DNA from: Cyanoderma ruficeps
Taxonomy: Eukaryota > Chordata > Aves > Passeriformes > Timaliidae
NCBI GenBank assembly: GCA_008694505.1
Contig: VZDJ01000049.1
Coordinates: 1,766,531 to 1,830,530 of the forward strand
Length of the DNA: 64,000 bases
Direction: 5' to 3'
The first letter of the stretch is position 1; each line of letters opens with the position of its first letter. Below the pieces are notes generated by a model that saw nothing but the letters and a program-made list of their open reading frames with translations, searched no databases and was not told the origin of the DNA. A program made the position numbers and the translations under genes. This document shows positions 23,361 through 37,087 of the stretch, piece after piece.

Positions 23361-26300
23361 TTGAGAGGGAAATGCTCAATGTTAAAATTCTCAGTCAAAC
23401 CCTCGTTTTGCACAAGCCCAGCAGCCCCGGGAGCAGCTCTGGCCGATATCTGTCAGATAATTCTGGTTCTGTGCAGTCCTTGCCCTTCCCTGTCAGGAAG
23501 GATCTGGCTCCGTTTAACCCAGACCCAACAAAGCTGAGTTTGCTTAACCCCGAAAGAGTTTAACCCTGACCTTTGGCCACCTGCTCCTTAAACTCCGAGG
23601 GCTTCCCTGGACTTATTCCCTGTTTCTTTTTTTTTTTTTAACCTCACCTCACACCTCACTGCACACTGCCAGGGTTTTACAGACTCTGTAATTCCCTAAT
23701 CCCCTGCTCCGTGTGGATTTATTGGGATTGTAACCTTTTCACGAGCTTGTAAATCCTCCCTGTGACAGAACGAATAAAATCCCGGGATGAAGATATTCCA
23801 AAGCTGTCACGGAGATTTTTTTTTGGGGGGGGTGTTTTTTTTTTTTAATAAAAACATTTCGAAGCATTTCTTTTTTAGCTGGAAACAATTTTTTTTTTCT
23901 CCTTTTCTTTTCCACGCAGCTGTCAGCAACTGCTCAGTGTATTAAATATTCTGCTTTCAAGAAGCAAATGTTTCGAGTTGAGATATTGAGATTAAACCCA
24001 AAACTCATTAAAAGACACCCAGAGCTGACCCGGGGCTATCCCTGCTCTCATTTGGTTCCCACTTCAGAAGAGCTGCCAAGAATCCATGAAATATTTTTCA
24101 AAATCTTTGGACTTGGGTTGATCACGAACGAGTTTTTCTCGAGGAGGTTCAATCTCGCTGCAGAGGCTTTAAGGAATTTGCACATCAAAAATCAATAATA
24201 AAATCCCATCCATTAAAAGGGCACAAGGAGCATAAAAATCAGATTATTCAGCGTGGAAATTAAACACAGGAATCGTAAAATGACGAATTTTCCACCACAA
24301 AAAAAAAAAACCAAAAAAACCAAGGCGCTTTGTTGTGTCAGTTAAATTAAAAAATTAGAATTTAGAAGTCAAAATTAAATTAAAAGTTTCCTGGTGGTTT
24401 TCACCAGAACAAAGGAGAATTTGTTCAGCTGAAACGGAACAGTGAAATCAAACCCATCCCAAAGATTTTGAGGGAAAAGCTGTCACAAATATGTCAAGAT
24501 CCTTTTGAATCCCAAGTATTTGAGCAGAGCCTGGGAAAGAGATCTGGGAGCAGAAAACTCCGAAACCAAGGAAAGGGGAAAATCCAAAAAAAATTCCAGA
24601 ATTTCTGATTTCTTATCTTAGTTCCCCGCTATAGGGAATTTTATCCAGAATGAGGTTTTATGTCCTGGAATATTTCCTGTCCCCTCCATTTTTTGCAGGA
24701 TCCTGTGAGCCTGAGTGCATCCAAATTTGGCCATTTTGGGGGGAAAATAATCATTATTCCCACTACAAATCCAGTCAAAAAGTGCATTGGGAAGGAACGG
24801 TAATTAAACAATTCCTCGTTAATTGATTCACCCCTGGAATTATAATATTAGGATCTCCCATTCATGAGGAATATCTGTGATAATTCCTCAACATTTTTTC
24901 CTTGAGGTTTGTTAAAAGTGTAAAAGGTGCAGTTTAAAATCAGTAATGGAGTACAAATAAATTATGGAGTAAAAAACATTCAGGGAGTAAAAATCATTAG
25001 TGGGATTAAAATATAAATGAATGGGATCACTTTAATTACTGTCTAATTGCAAATTTACGGATTTTCAATCCTGTAGCACTGAGCAAACATAGTTCTGCTT
25101 TAAAATTGACAATTTTATCCTCCTCACACACCTCAAATGTTCTTTGCTCTTATTAAAAAGTTCCATAAAATGTAAATTCTCCGTTCAGCTGAAAGCGATG
25201 CAATTTTGATCCGCTAATTACGATTATTTAATTTGCACCTGTAATGAATAACAAAAAAAAAGAATCCACCCGAAATCTGGGTTTGACACCAAAGCTTTGA
25301 CACCCGGGGAATTAACCACAAACCACAGGATTTTCTCCTCTTTCAGACGCTCTTAAATTCCGCGTATTTGGGAATACTGTGGGACAAATCAGCACATGCA
25401 CACTGCAATGGTGTTTAAAACGAATCCTAAAATGTTTCTGAAAAGCACAAAACTTTCACCTTCATGGAATTAATTCCACAGGGGGAAAAAAAAATTCCAT
25501 GTTTTTAAAGGCAAAAGATCGGTTTTGCTTGTGTAATCCTTGCTTGATTTAAATTATTGTTGTTAAAACTTCATTTTTTTATCCTCCTCGCTCTGCTCAC
25601 AGCACCTGGTCTGTCAGGACTGCTATTACCTGCATTTTTAAATTTTTTTCTGTAATTTTTTTCACAGCTTTCCCCACTCTTTGTTTTTTTTTCCACAAAA
25701 ACCTCTCGGGGAACCAGCACAGGAAGGTTTATCCAGCATTTTTCCGTGTCTCCTACAGCTTTAGGAACAAAAACCCTTGTAAGAACGAAAGGGGTTTATC
25801 TTTTGCTTGATTTATCTCGTGGTTTTTTTTTTCCCCTCTTTTTTTCCCCCCGAGGTGATTTGTAGGAACAGCAAAAAAAAAATTTAAAAAAAGGGGGGGG
25901 GGAACTCCAAGTAGAACTGATCTTTCCATGCCAAGAAATCCCCTCCTCTCCCTCCCTGGGGCTCTCCCAGCCTCAGGAGCTCTGTTTAGATAGGGAAAAA
26001 ATGAGGAACAAATGGTTCCATTTGTCAGAAAAGGGAAATATTTCCAACCCTCCCCCCTTTTTTTTTTTTTCCCCTATGGATAATGCGCATCCATACGGGT
26101 TTTCACTGGCTCGGCCAATTAGGACAAGTGGTTCAAGATGCTCCTTAATTTCTCTTTTGAAGGGAAACAATAATAAATAAATTTGGGAGCCCTGGTGTTG
26201 TCAGACGAGAGCGTTTCGCCGGTTTGAAGGGTTTTCTCCCTCCTCCCAAAGCCCCCGGGGAATTTCCCAGGGATTTCATTCCTCTGGCTCCTGACAGGAG

Positions 26301-26425
26301 GGACAGAAAGGTTTTCAGGGAATATTTGGGAATGCTGAAAGGTTGAGGTGATAAAGCAGAGTGAGCTTGGTCTGGAGCGGGATTTAGGGATCCTGGCAGC
26401 TCCAGAGGGAAGCACAGCAAGGTGA
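23361..26425. other. AT-rich intron stretch with homopolymer runs
   Basis: Poly-T, poly-A and poly-G runs occur at 23626-23640, 23818-23850, 24299-24312 and 25876-25902. No gene, CR1 or longer tandem array is recognised. Confidence 0.5.
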
Positions 26426-26470
26426 TCCCATCAAAATCCCATCAAAATCCCATGGAAATCCCATGGAAAT
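26426..26470. repeat. Short ~12-bp tandem repeat
   Basis: Four copies of a unit like ATCCCATCAAAA, the last two reading ATCCCATGGAAA. Confidence 0.7.
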
Positions 26471-26562
26471 AAGGGGTGTGTCGCTCCAAACGCAGGGCAA
26501 AAGTTCCAGTGAAACACAATCCAGGGATTTGGACCTCGGAAAATGCATCCCGGAGGTGAAAC

Positions 26563-26955
26563 GGAATCTAAGAAGTTGGAAAAGCTCTCCAAGATCATCA
26601 AATCCAACCATTCCCAGTGCTGCCAAAGATCCATGGCCCCAAATGAAACATCCACGTGGATTTAAATCCCTGCAGGAATGGGGATTCCACCACTGCCCTG
26701 GGCAGCTGTGCCAGGCCTGGGCAGCCCTTCCCAGGAAGGAATTTTCCCCGATATCCAACCTGAAGTTCCCCTGCAAGTTGAAGTTGTTTCCTCTCAGGCT
26801 GTCCCTGCTCCCTGGGGGCAGAGCCCCATTCCCGGCCGGCCCCAGGGAATTCAGGTCCCTCCTCTTCCCCAGGCTGAGCCCCCCCAGCTGCTCCAAACTC
26901 TTCCCAGCTCTGTTCCCTCCACATCCCACAGGGAACTCTGGATCAGAGTATCCAT
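26563..26955 (-). mobile_element. CR1 LINE 3' fragment
   Basis: Minus-orientation CR1. From left to right the plus strand reads GTTGGAAAAGCTC, CAAGATCATCAAATCCAACC, CATCCACGTGGATTT, CCACCACTGCCCTGGGCAG, GGAATTTTCCCCGATATCCA and TTGTTTCCTCTCAGGCTGTC, the reverse complement of the CR1 3' end. Confidence 0.88.
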
Positions 26956-27017
26956 GACTCCTGAGCCCAGAAAGCAGAAAACACCGAGGAACTCAAATAA
27001 ATCCCCAAATCCTGAAT

Positions 27018-27127
27018 TGGTTTAGGTTGGAAAAGCCCCTCCAAAGCCATGGAGTCCAACATTCCCGGCACTGCCAAGTCCCCAAGCACTGCATCCACGT
27101 GGCTTTGAAATCCCTGCAGGGATGAGT
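27018..27127 (-). mobile_element. CR1 3' fragment (~110 bp)
   Basis: GGTTTAGGTTGGAAAAGCCC, GGAGTCCAACATTCCC and CACTGCATCCACGTGGCTTT are reverse-complement CR1 tail pieces. It lies only about 60 bp from the larger fragment at 26563-26955 and in the same orientation, so it is a second insertion or a duplicated tail. Confidence 0.8.
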
Positions 27128-27789
27128 TTTGGAGCTGGAGCTGAAAACTTCAAGGTTTGATCCAGGTCCTGTCAAACCCGTGGCAAAATTCCCCATTTTC
27201 TGAAAGGGAACAACACGGAACGAAAGCGTGGAGAGTGTGAGGAGCTGATGTTCACTCCCCCAAAAAAATAATTCAGCTGAGGAAATGAGGAACAGGCACA
27301 TGAGATAAGGCAGGGATACACGAGGTGCCCTTCCCCAAAAGTTCGGTGGAAGCTCTGGAATTAAGGTAAAGACGGAAAGTTGTGTCCTGTCCAAGCCCTG
27401 AGCAGCTTTTCCAGCTTTTCCTGCGAGTGTGTAACTCCATATCCCCCAATTCCTCAGCTCTGCCTCCCGAATCCCCCACCCCAGAGAACGTTACTGGGAA
27501 AGCTGCAGCCACAGCTGAGTAAAGATAAAAAATACAGGCACAAAAAATCCACACGAAATCCTGGATATTTCCTTTTCCAGCTGCGCTCCTGCAAAGAGCG
27601 AGTACCTGTGGAATATTTGGTTGATTTTACACCGGCTGAGCGAACTAAAGAATTGTGTGGTGCTTCTGATGGGCTGGAATTGTAGTCAAGAGATCCAAAA
27701 AATCCTGTTCTTGTCAGGGATTGTCCTGCTCCATGGAAAAGTAAATATTTCAGGGGGTCTAGGCACAGCAGGAATAGTGAAAAACACTG
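27128..27789. other. Intron stretch, nothing recognised
   Basis: Average composition; no supported feature. Confidence 0.5.
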
Positions 27790-27965
27790 GGATAAATATA
27801 TATATATATATAGATAAAATACAGAGACACAGATCTATATTTCCCCTATAAATACATGGATATTTATATAAAAATATAGGGATAAAAAAATCAAGATACA
27901 CATAATCTTTTCTCGATAAAATACAAGGATTTTTGTAAAAATATAGGGATAAAAATATAGGGACA
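27790..27965. repeat. AT-rich degenerate tandem repeat
   Basis: Includes a (TA)n run near 27797-27811 and repeated AAAAATATAGGGATAAA segments at about 27871, 27937 and 27951. Confidence 0.75.
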
Positions 27966-30144
27966 AACGTCATTAAATCCCTCAGCACTCTCACTCATAA
28001 TTCAAGTGATTTTGTTCATTCAATCTAATTAGGCTCGAAAGTGAATTAAGATCTGTGAATTAAATCCTCTAGGATTCTGTCAAATATTGTCCACACAGGG
28101 GTTTATTTGGTTTGAAATAATCCACAGGATGTAGAACTTGGTTAATTTAGAGGAGTTTTTGGGAATATCCTTGCAGAGAGCAGCCCGAAAGAACCTGTGT
28201 TCCCTCTGAAGGAGAACTATCGAAGTTACTCCTGTTATTATTTAATTTTTTTGGATGGTACTTTTAAAACATCACCCAAATTTATTGTATTCGCATTTTA
28301 ATGCATTTTTAACCTGCTCCAGTTGGTGCTGAGTGCTGGCAATGATAATTCAGTTTTTTGGATGCAACAGCCACCCAAATGCTCTTCACACAATTTCACT
28401 CCTCCCCTCTTATCCTTCACTCTCCCATGTTCTCAACATCCTGAAAATTAGACAAAACTCCCCCTTTTTTTATTGTAACAAATCTGCCCTTCAGAACATA
28501 ACCCTAAAGGTTATTAGAATCAATATCCTCTGCAGATATTTTCCTCTCTGACTCAATTATATTCCCCTTTTTAATTAAGAGCTTTATTGACTGGGTCTAG
28601 CAATGCCCTGTCCGTTGGCTCTAATCCTCACTTTGGCTCTGGAATTTCCATGGAAAAGGATTCCCGAGCCATCCCCAGCTTTGGGAACACCCAAACATCA
28701 CAGCTCTGACTCCGTTAATGCTCCGTTAATTCCCAACATCCAAACAGAACTCCTTGGATATTCCCCTCACTCCGGGAGAACGTTCCTGGAATGTGGGACT
28801 GACGCCAGAAGCAGGTCCAGGTCTGGACCTTCTGCTTGGGGAGAAATGATGGAAAATGTTCCTGCTGGGACACCCCGATTCCCTCCCTCATCTCTCACAC
28901 CTCCAAAGTGACAGGTTTAATAAAGGAGAGGGGAAAGTCGGGAGGGATTTTGGAAAGATTAGATTCAAACGATAACTTCAAATCTCGATGTTAATAACCA
29001 GAGAATTTGGCCACGACCGTTGTTAGAAACCACAAATATCATCCCTCTGCTCCATAAATCATCATTAACAGAGAAGCACGATACACAGCAATAAATTAGC
29101 CCACGAATCCCAAATCCGCTTTTTCTTCAGCACAAAGCAGCTCTTCAGGTGTTAAAAACAAAGCCAGCCACGAGCCCCTGCAGCTCCTGTACAAGCACAA
29201 CCTCTGGGTTGAGTTTTTGTTGTATTTTCTATTAATCTCCTTAAAATCCCTTTTGAAAGGCGGCCAAAGCCAAGTGGGAGCCACCTCTCCCTCACCTGGA
29301 AGCTTCCCGGAGCGAGTATCCCCAAACATCCATCACGTGCATCTCCACACTTTCAACAGCCTGAGAAATCACTAAAAAATTTAATTAATAGAGGCATTAA
29401 GCGGTTCAGGTTTCCTTTTTCTCTGTGGAAGCTGCTGCCTGTCTCCCCGATGAAGAATTGTTTTCAAGGAGATTCCTAAGCTCTGTTTCTTGTTTTAAAT
29501 ACTTGTAGCTAGAGGCAGCGAGAAATAACTCAGGGAAAAAAAATATTTACAGGAAAAGCTGCACTGAAATATCGGTTTTATGGTTTTCATAAGGAAACAT
29601 TCGGGTTTTGTTTCAATAGAAAACGGAATAAAACCTGCTGCAGTTTTTAATGCCTTATTGTACAGAAATAAACACCAATTAAAGTCACATGGCCAAAAAA
29701 CCAGGAGCAAGTTATATATTTCACGGGGGTTTTAATTTAATGTTTGTATCTAAATTCAAAAATTCAGGGTTTATTTCAAAATAAAAACCTCAACATTCTC
29801 ATTTCACCCCCTCTTTGTTATCTGAGTTTTCCAAAGAATCACTCCATGGAAATGATGAAAGCTCTTCTAATTTTTTTTCTTTTGGTTAAACAAATTTTAA
29901 AGAACACAAGGTTAAAGTTGAAAGATGCCCCTGCTATTGCTGGCTGGGTGTTTGTGAGTTGTCTGAAAACACAGATCTGAAGTCTCGCTGTAAAAATGAC
30001 CTTTCCTTCGGATAACTGCAAGAAAGATTTCCTTGGCAAGTGTTTTCACAGGGAAAAAAAACTCCACATATATGATTTTTTTTTTCCACAGAAAGACCCA
30101 AATGAAACCAAAGATAACAGTATAGAAGTCTGTGCGTAGAAAAA
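27966..30144. other. Intron stretch, nothing recognised
   Basis: AT-rich unique-looking sequence; short open frames only. Confidence 0.5.
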
Positions 30145-30835
30145 ATACAACAATTTTGAAAATTAGAGATTGAAGGAAGAAAAATCACCGCAGATGAATT
30201 CAAGTTCCTTTAGGTCCCAATATGCCTTTTTAAGCAAGGTCTTGTTCAAAGGTGAACCCAGGGCCTTTAAAAAAGGGAAAAAAAACTATTTTGGAAAGAA
30301 AACCTGCAAAAAAAAAAAAACCTACATAGAAAAAAAGTGCTTAATAACTTTGCAAACAAAAGATTTAAGGAAAAAAAATCACCACAGATAAACTGAAGTT
30401 TCTTTAGGTCCCCCGTAGACCATTTTAGCAAGGGTTTGTTCAAACGTTGAACACAAGGCCTTGAAAAAATAAAGGGAAAAAGACCTATTCTGAAAAAAAA
30501 CTACTCAACAAATTTGAAAACAAGTATTAAGGAAAAAAAACCAAAATCACCACAGAGAAACTGATGTTTCTTTGGGTCCCATGTAGGCCCTTTCGGCAAA
30601 GCCTTGTTCAAAAACTGAACGCAAGACCTTCAAATAAAACAAAAAACACTCTTTGGGAAATAAAAATCAAAAAAAACCACACAGAAGAAAACCTACTCAA
30701 CAATTTTGAAAACAAAAGATTTAAGGGGGGGGGAAAAAAATCACCACAGATAAATCGAAGTTCCTTTAGGTCCCACGTAGGCCCTTTGAGCAAGGCCTTG
30801 TTCAGAGGCTGAAGCCAAGGCCTTGGTGACTCTGG
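30145..30835. repeat. Four-unit tandem repeat, ~170-195 bp period
   Basis: The block ATCACC(A/G)CAGAT, followed by CTTTAGGTCCC and CAAGG(C/T)CTTGTTCA, starts at 30183, 30378, 30546 and 30740. The roughly 100-bp core is well kept, while the A-rich linkers between cores vary in length and contain poly-A runs. Confidence 0.9.
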
Positions 30836-33800
30836 AGAAACTCCAAAGTTCATCTTTTCATTTGATGCCAAGTTTGGAACTGTCGGTTCAGCAGAGCAGC
30901 CACACAAAGCCACACAAATAAATCTTTAGCAGTTCTTTAGCACCCTGCTACTGTTATTCTGCCCTTGGAAATCCAGCTGCAAGCAAAGGATCTGAAACCC
31001 CCTGCAGCCATTACTTAATTAGGCCTTGAAATTTGGACATGAAACCAGGAGGATTTTGGAGGACTTTGGATTTTGTGTCTGCACTGATGGTTCAGGGAAA
31101 CAGCGATTTCGTTGGAAACTTCCTTGGAGTTGGAAATGCAGCATTTTAAAAGGGAAAACTCACTGGCAAAACTTTCAATTCCCCAAATCCTTCCCCCTCA
31201 CCAGAGCTCAAGCTCAGGTTGAAAATCACCCTGAAGGTGCTGGGGAAAAGCTAGAGTTTTATTTATATAATATACATAATTTTTCTGGCGGTTCCTTGTT
31301 TTTAACCATCAATGTAAGACATTTTGAAGGGATTCAGTCCTAATTCTGTCTCAACAAACCCTCCGGGTTCAGCTGGGGCCCAAAAATCAGATTTTAGTTC
31401 AATTCTGTGTTTTAAATGAGCTGAATGAGGCAAAAAGTATCTGCATCTTTTTTAATTCCTGCTTTACCAAGTGCTTGGAAATAATTATGGACATGAGGAG
31501 AACTTAGGTCTCTTTCCTTGGAATTCGGTGTCTCTTCACTTGGAATTCTGTCTCCAGCTCTGACCTTGCACATCATCTGTCCACAGCTGCACCCATTATT
31601 TCACACACGTAATTAAAATGTATTAATTACCCCCTTTTTATCTGCAAGGAAATAAAAGACACTTCCAAAAACAATCCTCTTTCCTCCAAAAGCTCACAGC
31701 CAGTGCTACAAAAACACACCCCAGCTCACAGCACGAGCATCTCTCCACTCAAACAATGACTCCTTTTTTCTTTTCTTGTGTAAGTGAATTTAGAGAGGCT
31801 GAACTCTCTGAGCAGATGGACCTAATTCCCCGGGAGTGATTGCACAAAATTAATTTCTACGGGGTGTTTTGAGTGATTTTTCCTTCCCCCCCAAAATAAG
31901 AAACGCCAGAAATCCGAATTTACACACAATTGAGCAGGCACAGAGTGTATCTGTTCAACAACTTAACGGGGGAAACAGTCAGTGTTTAAGCTGTATCATA
32001 TTTACTGGTGAAAAAGAGAATATGGTGAAGTAATTCACAGTATTTTGACTTAAAATGTACTGTTTTCAGAATGTTTCTCCTCTCAAATATAACTTAATAC
32101 CAGTATAATTACAAGTTCTGCTGAGAATGGGAGTTAGGTTTCTCATGAGACAGCAAATCTTTAGTCAAAAACTCTGAATCAAAAACGTGAGGAGAAACAC
32201 TTCAAGATTTTTAAACTGTCAGGATTTTTTTTCACCTTAACCCAAAAAAAAGGGAATCCCAGTGCAAGGAGCAGATCCTGGGAGATACTGAACCCAAACC
32301 AATGCAGAAACGCTGAAAAGCATCACAAAGGCAGGTGAAATTCATCCCCAAGGAGCACAAGTTAATGTCACAACGATTTCCAAACGATTTCCAAACTAAT
32401 TATGTAAATTCGTGGGAAAGAAACCAAGAACAGGTTTGTAATGTCAGCCTAAACCGATGTGAAAGGCTTGGGAAACAAGGAAATGCCATTTTGGAAAACA
32501 GAATTTAGTGTTATGCATATAAATAAATACGTGTCCAACTTTAGCTTCTCAACCTTAGAAACAAACCAAAGAAAATAGAGAAATTGGCCCAGAGAAAACG
32601 CAGGAAAATATATTAGAGACCTGCAAGTTCTTTCCTGTGGAAGAAGGGTTGGGAATTTCAAGGGTTCCCGGGACAAACAGGCACAGCACGGCTGCATTTG
32701 CCGCACGGCGGTGCCGGATAAAAACATCTCCTCACACTTCCCTGATTTAATTCAGCATCACAAGACACTTTTCGGCTTTGCTGCCTTTTTTTTTCTCTTG
32801 TGCAGCATGTTAAGTCTTTCCCAAATGCAAGGGGACATTTCTCAGCTCTGGCAGCACAGCTGGTTTGTGTATCCCCCAGCACCACTCCGCTCTCACATCC
32901 CGATTTCCACTGTCGGCTCATCCCGAGCTACAAAAATCCCCTGGCTCCAAAATCCACATCAGCAACCACCTGAGTGAGGTGGGGCAGCTGAGGATACAGA
33001 GGATGAGAGAGCCAAGGGTAAAAAAATATGGATAAAGAGTTTATTCTTTAAATATAGAGTATATTCCTTAAATGAAGGCATTGAAACGACTGGAGAAGGC
33101 TCCCGGAACGCTCAAGTGTTCTGCCTTGCTGTTGCAAATTAAGAAGAATTCCAAGAGGAATTCGAGCAGCAGGAAGATGAGTTTGGAAGTGAAAGGTCTC
33201 ATTGTAGAATTGAAACCCACATCTAAGCACTGCCACTCAGTTTTATTTAGAAGGGACCAAACTCGTGCTGCTGATGCCACCGAGATCTTCAGCACACCAT
33301 GTCTGCTGACAGCTGAAGTGGCTGACAGGAATATTAACGATAATCCATTCAAACCCAAATCAATCAACCAAAAGAACCCCCAAAATATTCATTTTGGTCA
33401 ACGCTGAGGCTATTAAAAACTGCTAATATGGATTTCACAGCCTGCCAGATGCATTTATTGCCCCCGCAGCAAAAAACCACTGGGAGAACTGAGACTAAAC
33501 CACAACCATTAAATATTAAAAAAAATAAATTCTTACCCCTTTCATGCTCTCCACTATCTCAGGGTGTGATGCAGGAGCTAAACTAAGTGTAAGGAGGATT
33601 CCTCACTCTAAAATGGCTCATCCTGAACATTCCCCCTGAAATGTGAGCACCCTCTTCACAGCAACTCTCTATCTGCTGCTCAAATTTTCAGGCTGCTCCT
33701 TCCAAATCCATATTTCTCCCTGCATTGCTGAGCAGAGCTAAACATTGTCACTGAAATAAAGCAGACCCAGCTGGAAATGCAGCTCCCACACAACCGAGAC

Positions 33801-36094
33801 TTGAAAGATTTAAACTTTTCAGCGTTCAAAGCTGTTACACCGAGAGGACTCTCCTTGCAAAGTGGCTACAGGGGAAAAAAATCTAATTTTCTAATCACTC
33901 TCTAAAGGAGAAAAAGATCAGAAGAAGTACATCAAGTTGAATAGAAATGTTTCGTTCCTCTTTTATATTAAGATTTTTTGCAGAAATATCCAAATAAGAT
34001 GTTTTCAAAGCCCATAACCTCCATGTTTGACAAGTATCAATATCAGATATAATCACAAAGTTCAATCCATGGGGAAAAAAATCATCTCTATCAGTAAAAT
34101 CCACATTAAAAAATTTTTAAAAAATTATTTTTAACACATCTGTTTGACATCAAGAAAAGAAAATTTCTCTTTTAAAAATCCTTCAGCTTAGACACAGCAG
34201 TAAAATCCTGGTAGTAAATTAGAGAGTATTTTTATCTAAGTCCATGGATTTTACCAATACACTAAAATCCTACTTCCACCCACATGGGTTTAAAAACTTT
34301 CATGCACGATATTAATAAACAGGCAAAAGCTAAAAGAGACCATGTATTCAGTAGGGTATTTCTGAAAATTTCCTTTCATCTATTAACTTCTGGCTTGGTT
34401 CGAGATAATTCTTCAAAATAAAAAATGGAGTTATCAATGAAGAATGTTACCCAGAGAATGAATTACTTCAGGGATCAGGGAAACATTTGTTATTTTCCCA
34501 TTTCTGAACACTAAAAAGCATCCAACCTGCTCTCTCCTTTGGCAGGAATTCATTGAAGCTTTGCAAAAATCAGCTTTAATAAGGGTATTGCCAAGGGTTC
34601 TTTTTTCTTTTTTCCACGTAGGCTGTGGGATGTTGTTTTCCCCAAATAAAGGTTAACATGAAAAATCAGCTGTTTGTTAGATTTGGGGTTTCATGACGGA
34701 CCCAACTGCGGAGATCTCTTTTTCCAGGAGAATTCTGGAACGCGAAGCTTCTCCCTTTTTTTCCATCCATGGGAAAGGATCTTCCTTGCCCGACGTGAGG
34801 GAGAGGTGGGGAGCTCTGCTGGGATCCATCATCCCCACACGTCCCGGAATCACGGAATGCTCTGCCTTTGGCACCTCAAAGCTCAGCTGCTTCCAACCAG
34901 GACTTGCCTCACGTCTCACCAAGGCCTTGGCCACTCCCGACCTTAAACCACTGCTCCCAAACCATCTGCTTGTTATTAATTAACACTGAATGGAATCAAC
35001 TTCAAGAGAAGGGCTGCAAGGGCTGGCTTCTTCAGTTAAGCCAAAATGAAGACTGTGTTCATTGCTTTTTTAGCACCTACCCCCACCTTTTTTTTCCCAT
35101 CTGAATCAACCCCAAATTAAAAAAAAAAATCACACAGAGAATATTGGTTAAAGCAAACTGTGTGAAATTATTCATAATTAAAATGCAAGCAGGGAAAATA
35201 ATTTACACAAACAACTTTTCTACAAACCTTACAATTATTTTTGCCCTTTTTTTCCCCCCCTTTTCCTCCCCTACAGTTTTCAGAAAAGCTCATCTGACAC
35301 ACCTGGTGTGTCCAAACCCTGGAGAGTCACGGGCACCAGGATGGGGGCTGGAATGTGCTGGGGGAGGGTGAACTCCGTGCCCTGCTCTGGGTGCCAGGTT
35401 TGCTGCCTGTGTTTGCTCTGTCCCACTGGATGCTTTCCTTGGCATCCCCCCCAGGTGAAGCTTTGGCAGCCAAACTCCATCCGGCTGCAAACCCCTGAGC
35501 CGGCGTTTGGATGTGGAAGAGAAAAGCTCTGAGTGCAGCTTTGGCTGGGATATTAAATTCAAAATCCTAAGAAGCTCATAAAAGCCGAAAATAGCCTTAT
35601 AAATATTTATAATTTATTCTTATTACATTTTATTTATTACTTCAGCAAGTCTGAACCGTGGAAAATTACACCGAAGCCATCGAGCTTAGCGTTGACTGAA
35701 AGGCCGTTTTTTAACAGATAAACAAAAAGGCTCCCAAATAAATCCTGCAGAGCTCCCAATCCAAGACAAACAGGATCATTCTGATTTTAGGATGCTCCTG
35801 CAGAGCATTGTTGGGCGCTTGCTTTGTTTTATGGGGTAGAAATAAATCTCTGCTGCTGGGTCGTGGTTAAAAGCTGGGGCGCTTTTGGGGAATGCACACA
35901 TCCTAAAAACATCCTGGTCCAGACACCTAAAAACCTGTGAAACCAAGTGATTTTCCTGCTTTTGGTATTCCTGCAGGAACTCCTGGGCTGTGCCATTGGT
36001 TTTTCCGGGGGCAGCACTGGTTTTCCTTGGAGGAGGCCGGGGTTTGCTGGGTCTCCTTCTCGGCTGGCAGCTCCAGGGACAACCTGGAGTCGCT
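30836..36094. other. 5.3-kb intron stretch, no supported feature
   Basis: No coding gene or named repeat. The AT-rich block 31960-32440 and the block 33990-34460 have the even, low-CpG texture often seen in conserved non-coding DNA, but I cannot show conservation from one sequence. Confidence 0.5.
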
Positions 36095-36292
36095 CATGGA
36101 ATACCCTGAGCTGGATGGGAATCACAGGGATCACCGAGTCCAACTCCTGGACAATCCCAAAATCCCATCCCGTGCCTGAGGGCATTGTCCAAACACTCCT
36201 CAAGCCCTGGTACCATTCCCTGGGGAGCTGCTCCAGTTTCCCTGAGGGAAGAACATTTTCCTAAAATCCAACCAATCCCTCCCTGACACAGG
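36095..36292 (-). mobile_element. CR1 3' fragment, older subfamily
   Basis: Plus strand reads GGAATACCCTGAGCTGGATG, CGAGTCCAACTCCTGG, TGCCTGAGGGCATTGTCCAA, CCCTGGGGAGCTG and CCCTGACACAGG. This is the reverse complement of a CR1 3' end, of a subfamily different from the ones nearby. Confidence 0.88.
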
Positions 36293-36569
36293 TTAACCCT
36301 GACAACTGAGAGGCCAGAACTGGAATATCAGGATGTTCTCTCAGCACTATTATTTATAATGTGGAACCTAAACGTAAATCCACGGAATGAAGTTCTCTGC
36401 CACTTGGTCTAAATCCTCATTAACATGGAAATTCCCCTTAAATTTACCCTGGAATTTGAATTGTGGCCGGATTTTGCCCTCTGACACCTTCTTGCACCAG
36501 TAACTGTTTCAGGCTCTTCTTTCTGAACTAATGGGAGAAATTTGGATGGTGATGCTGTGCAGTGAAACT

Positions 36570-36748
36570 CCCTTTGGATTTTGGGGGAACCCTGGCACCC
36601 AGAGCAGCCGTGGCTGTCCCTGGATCCCTGGCAGTGTCCAAGGCCAGGCTGGATGGGGCTTGGAGCAGCCTGGGACAGTGGAAGGTGGAATGGGATGAGC
36701 TTTAATATCCCTCCCAATCCCAACTGTTCTGTGATTCCATGACTGGAG
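36570..36748 (+). mobile_element. CR1 3' fragment
   Basis: CCCAGAGCAGCCGTGGCTGT, CTGGATCCCTGGCAGTGTCC, GGGCTTGGAGCAGCCTGGGA and TTCTGTGATTCCATGA, including the octamer-type tail. It lies about 280 bp from an oppositely oriented CR1, giving a loose inverted pair. Confidence 0.9.
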
Positions 36749-37087
36749 TTCAAAGGAGAGTGCTGGTTATTCTCCTGCCTGGAATTCTTTGCCCACGGGC
36801 AGTTATTAACCATCAGAAATGAAGCTGCCTTTGAAGCCGCTGCAATGAAACACAAATGGGCCAACAAACGGATAAATGGGACTGGAGAAAACATCGAGCC
36901 CAGACTTTTCCTCCCAGTTCCATATATTTAACCTACATTCTTCAGGAAGGAAGAGGCCAGATACCAAACTGATTGTCTTTTTCTGTGGATCACCTCCACT
37001 CTGAACTTTTTTTTCTCTTAGCCTCTTCCTAACCCTGCAATCCAATAATGATAAAATCCCAGAGATACTCTGGAGACGATCAGGGCA

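Noticed and set aside
22628..23413. 261-codon minus-strand frame with an internal 41-residue repeat
   Set aside because: The repeat is a 123-bp DNA duplication in the intron; there is no codon-like constraint and no family resemblance.
34390..34410. GGTTCGAGA resembling a tRNA B box
   Set aside because: The expected GGTTCGANTCC is incomplete and no cloverleaf can be drawn around it.
34830..34960. Possible further CR1 fragment (CGGAATCACGGAATG...)
   Set aside because: Only the tail-like start matches; the rest does not follow CR1 order well enough.
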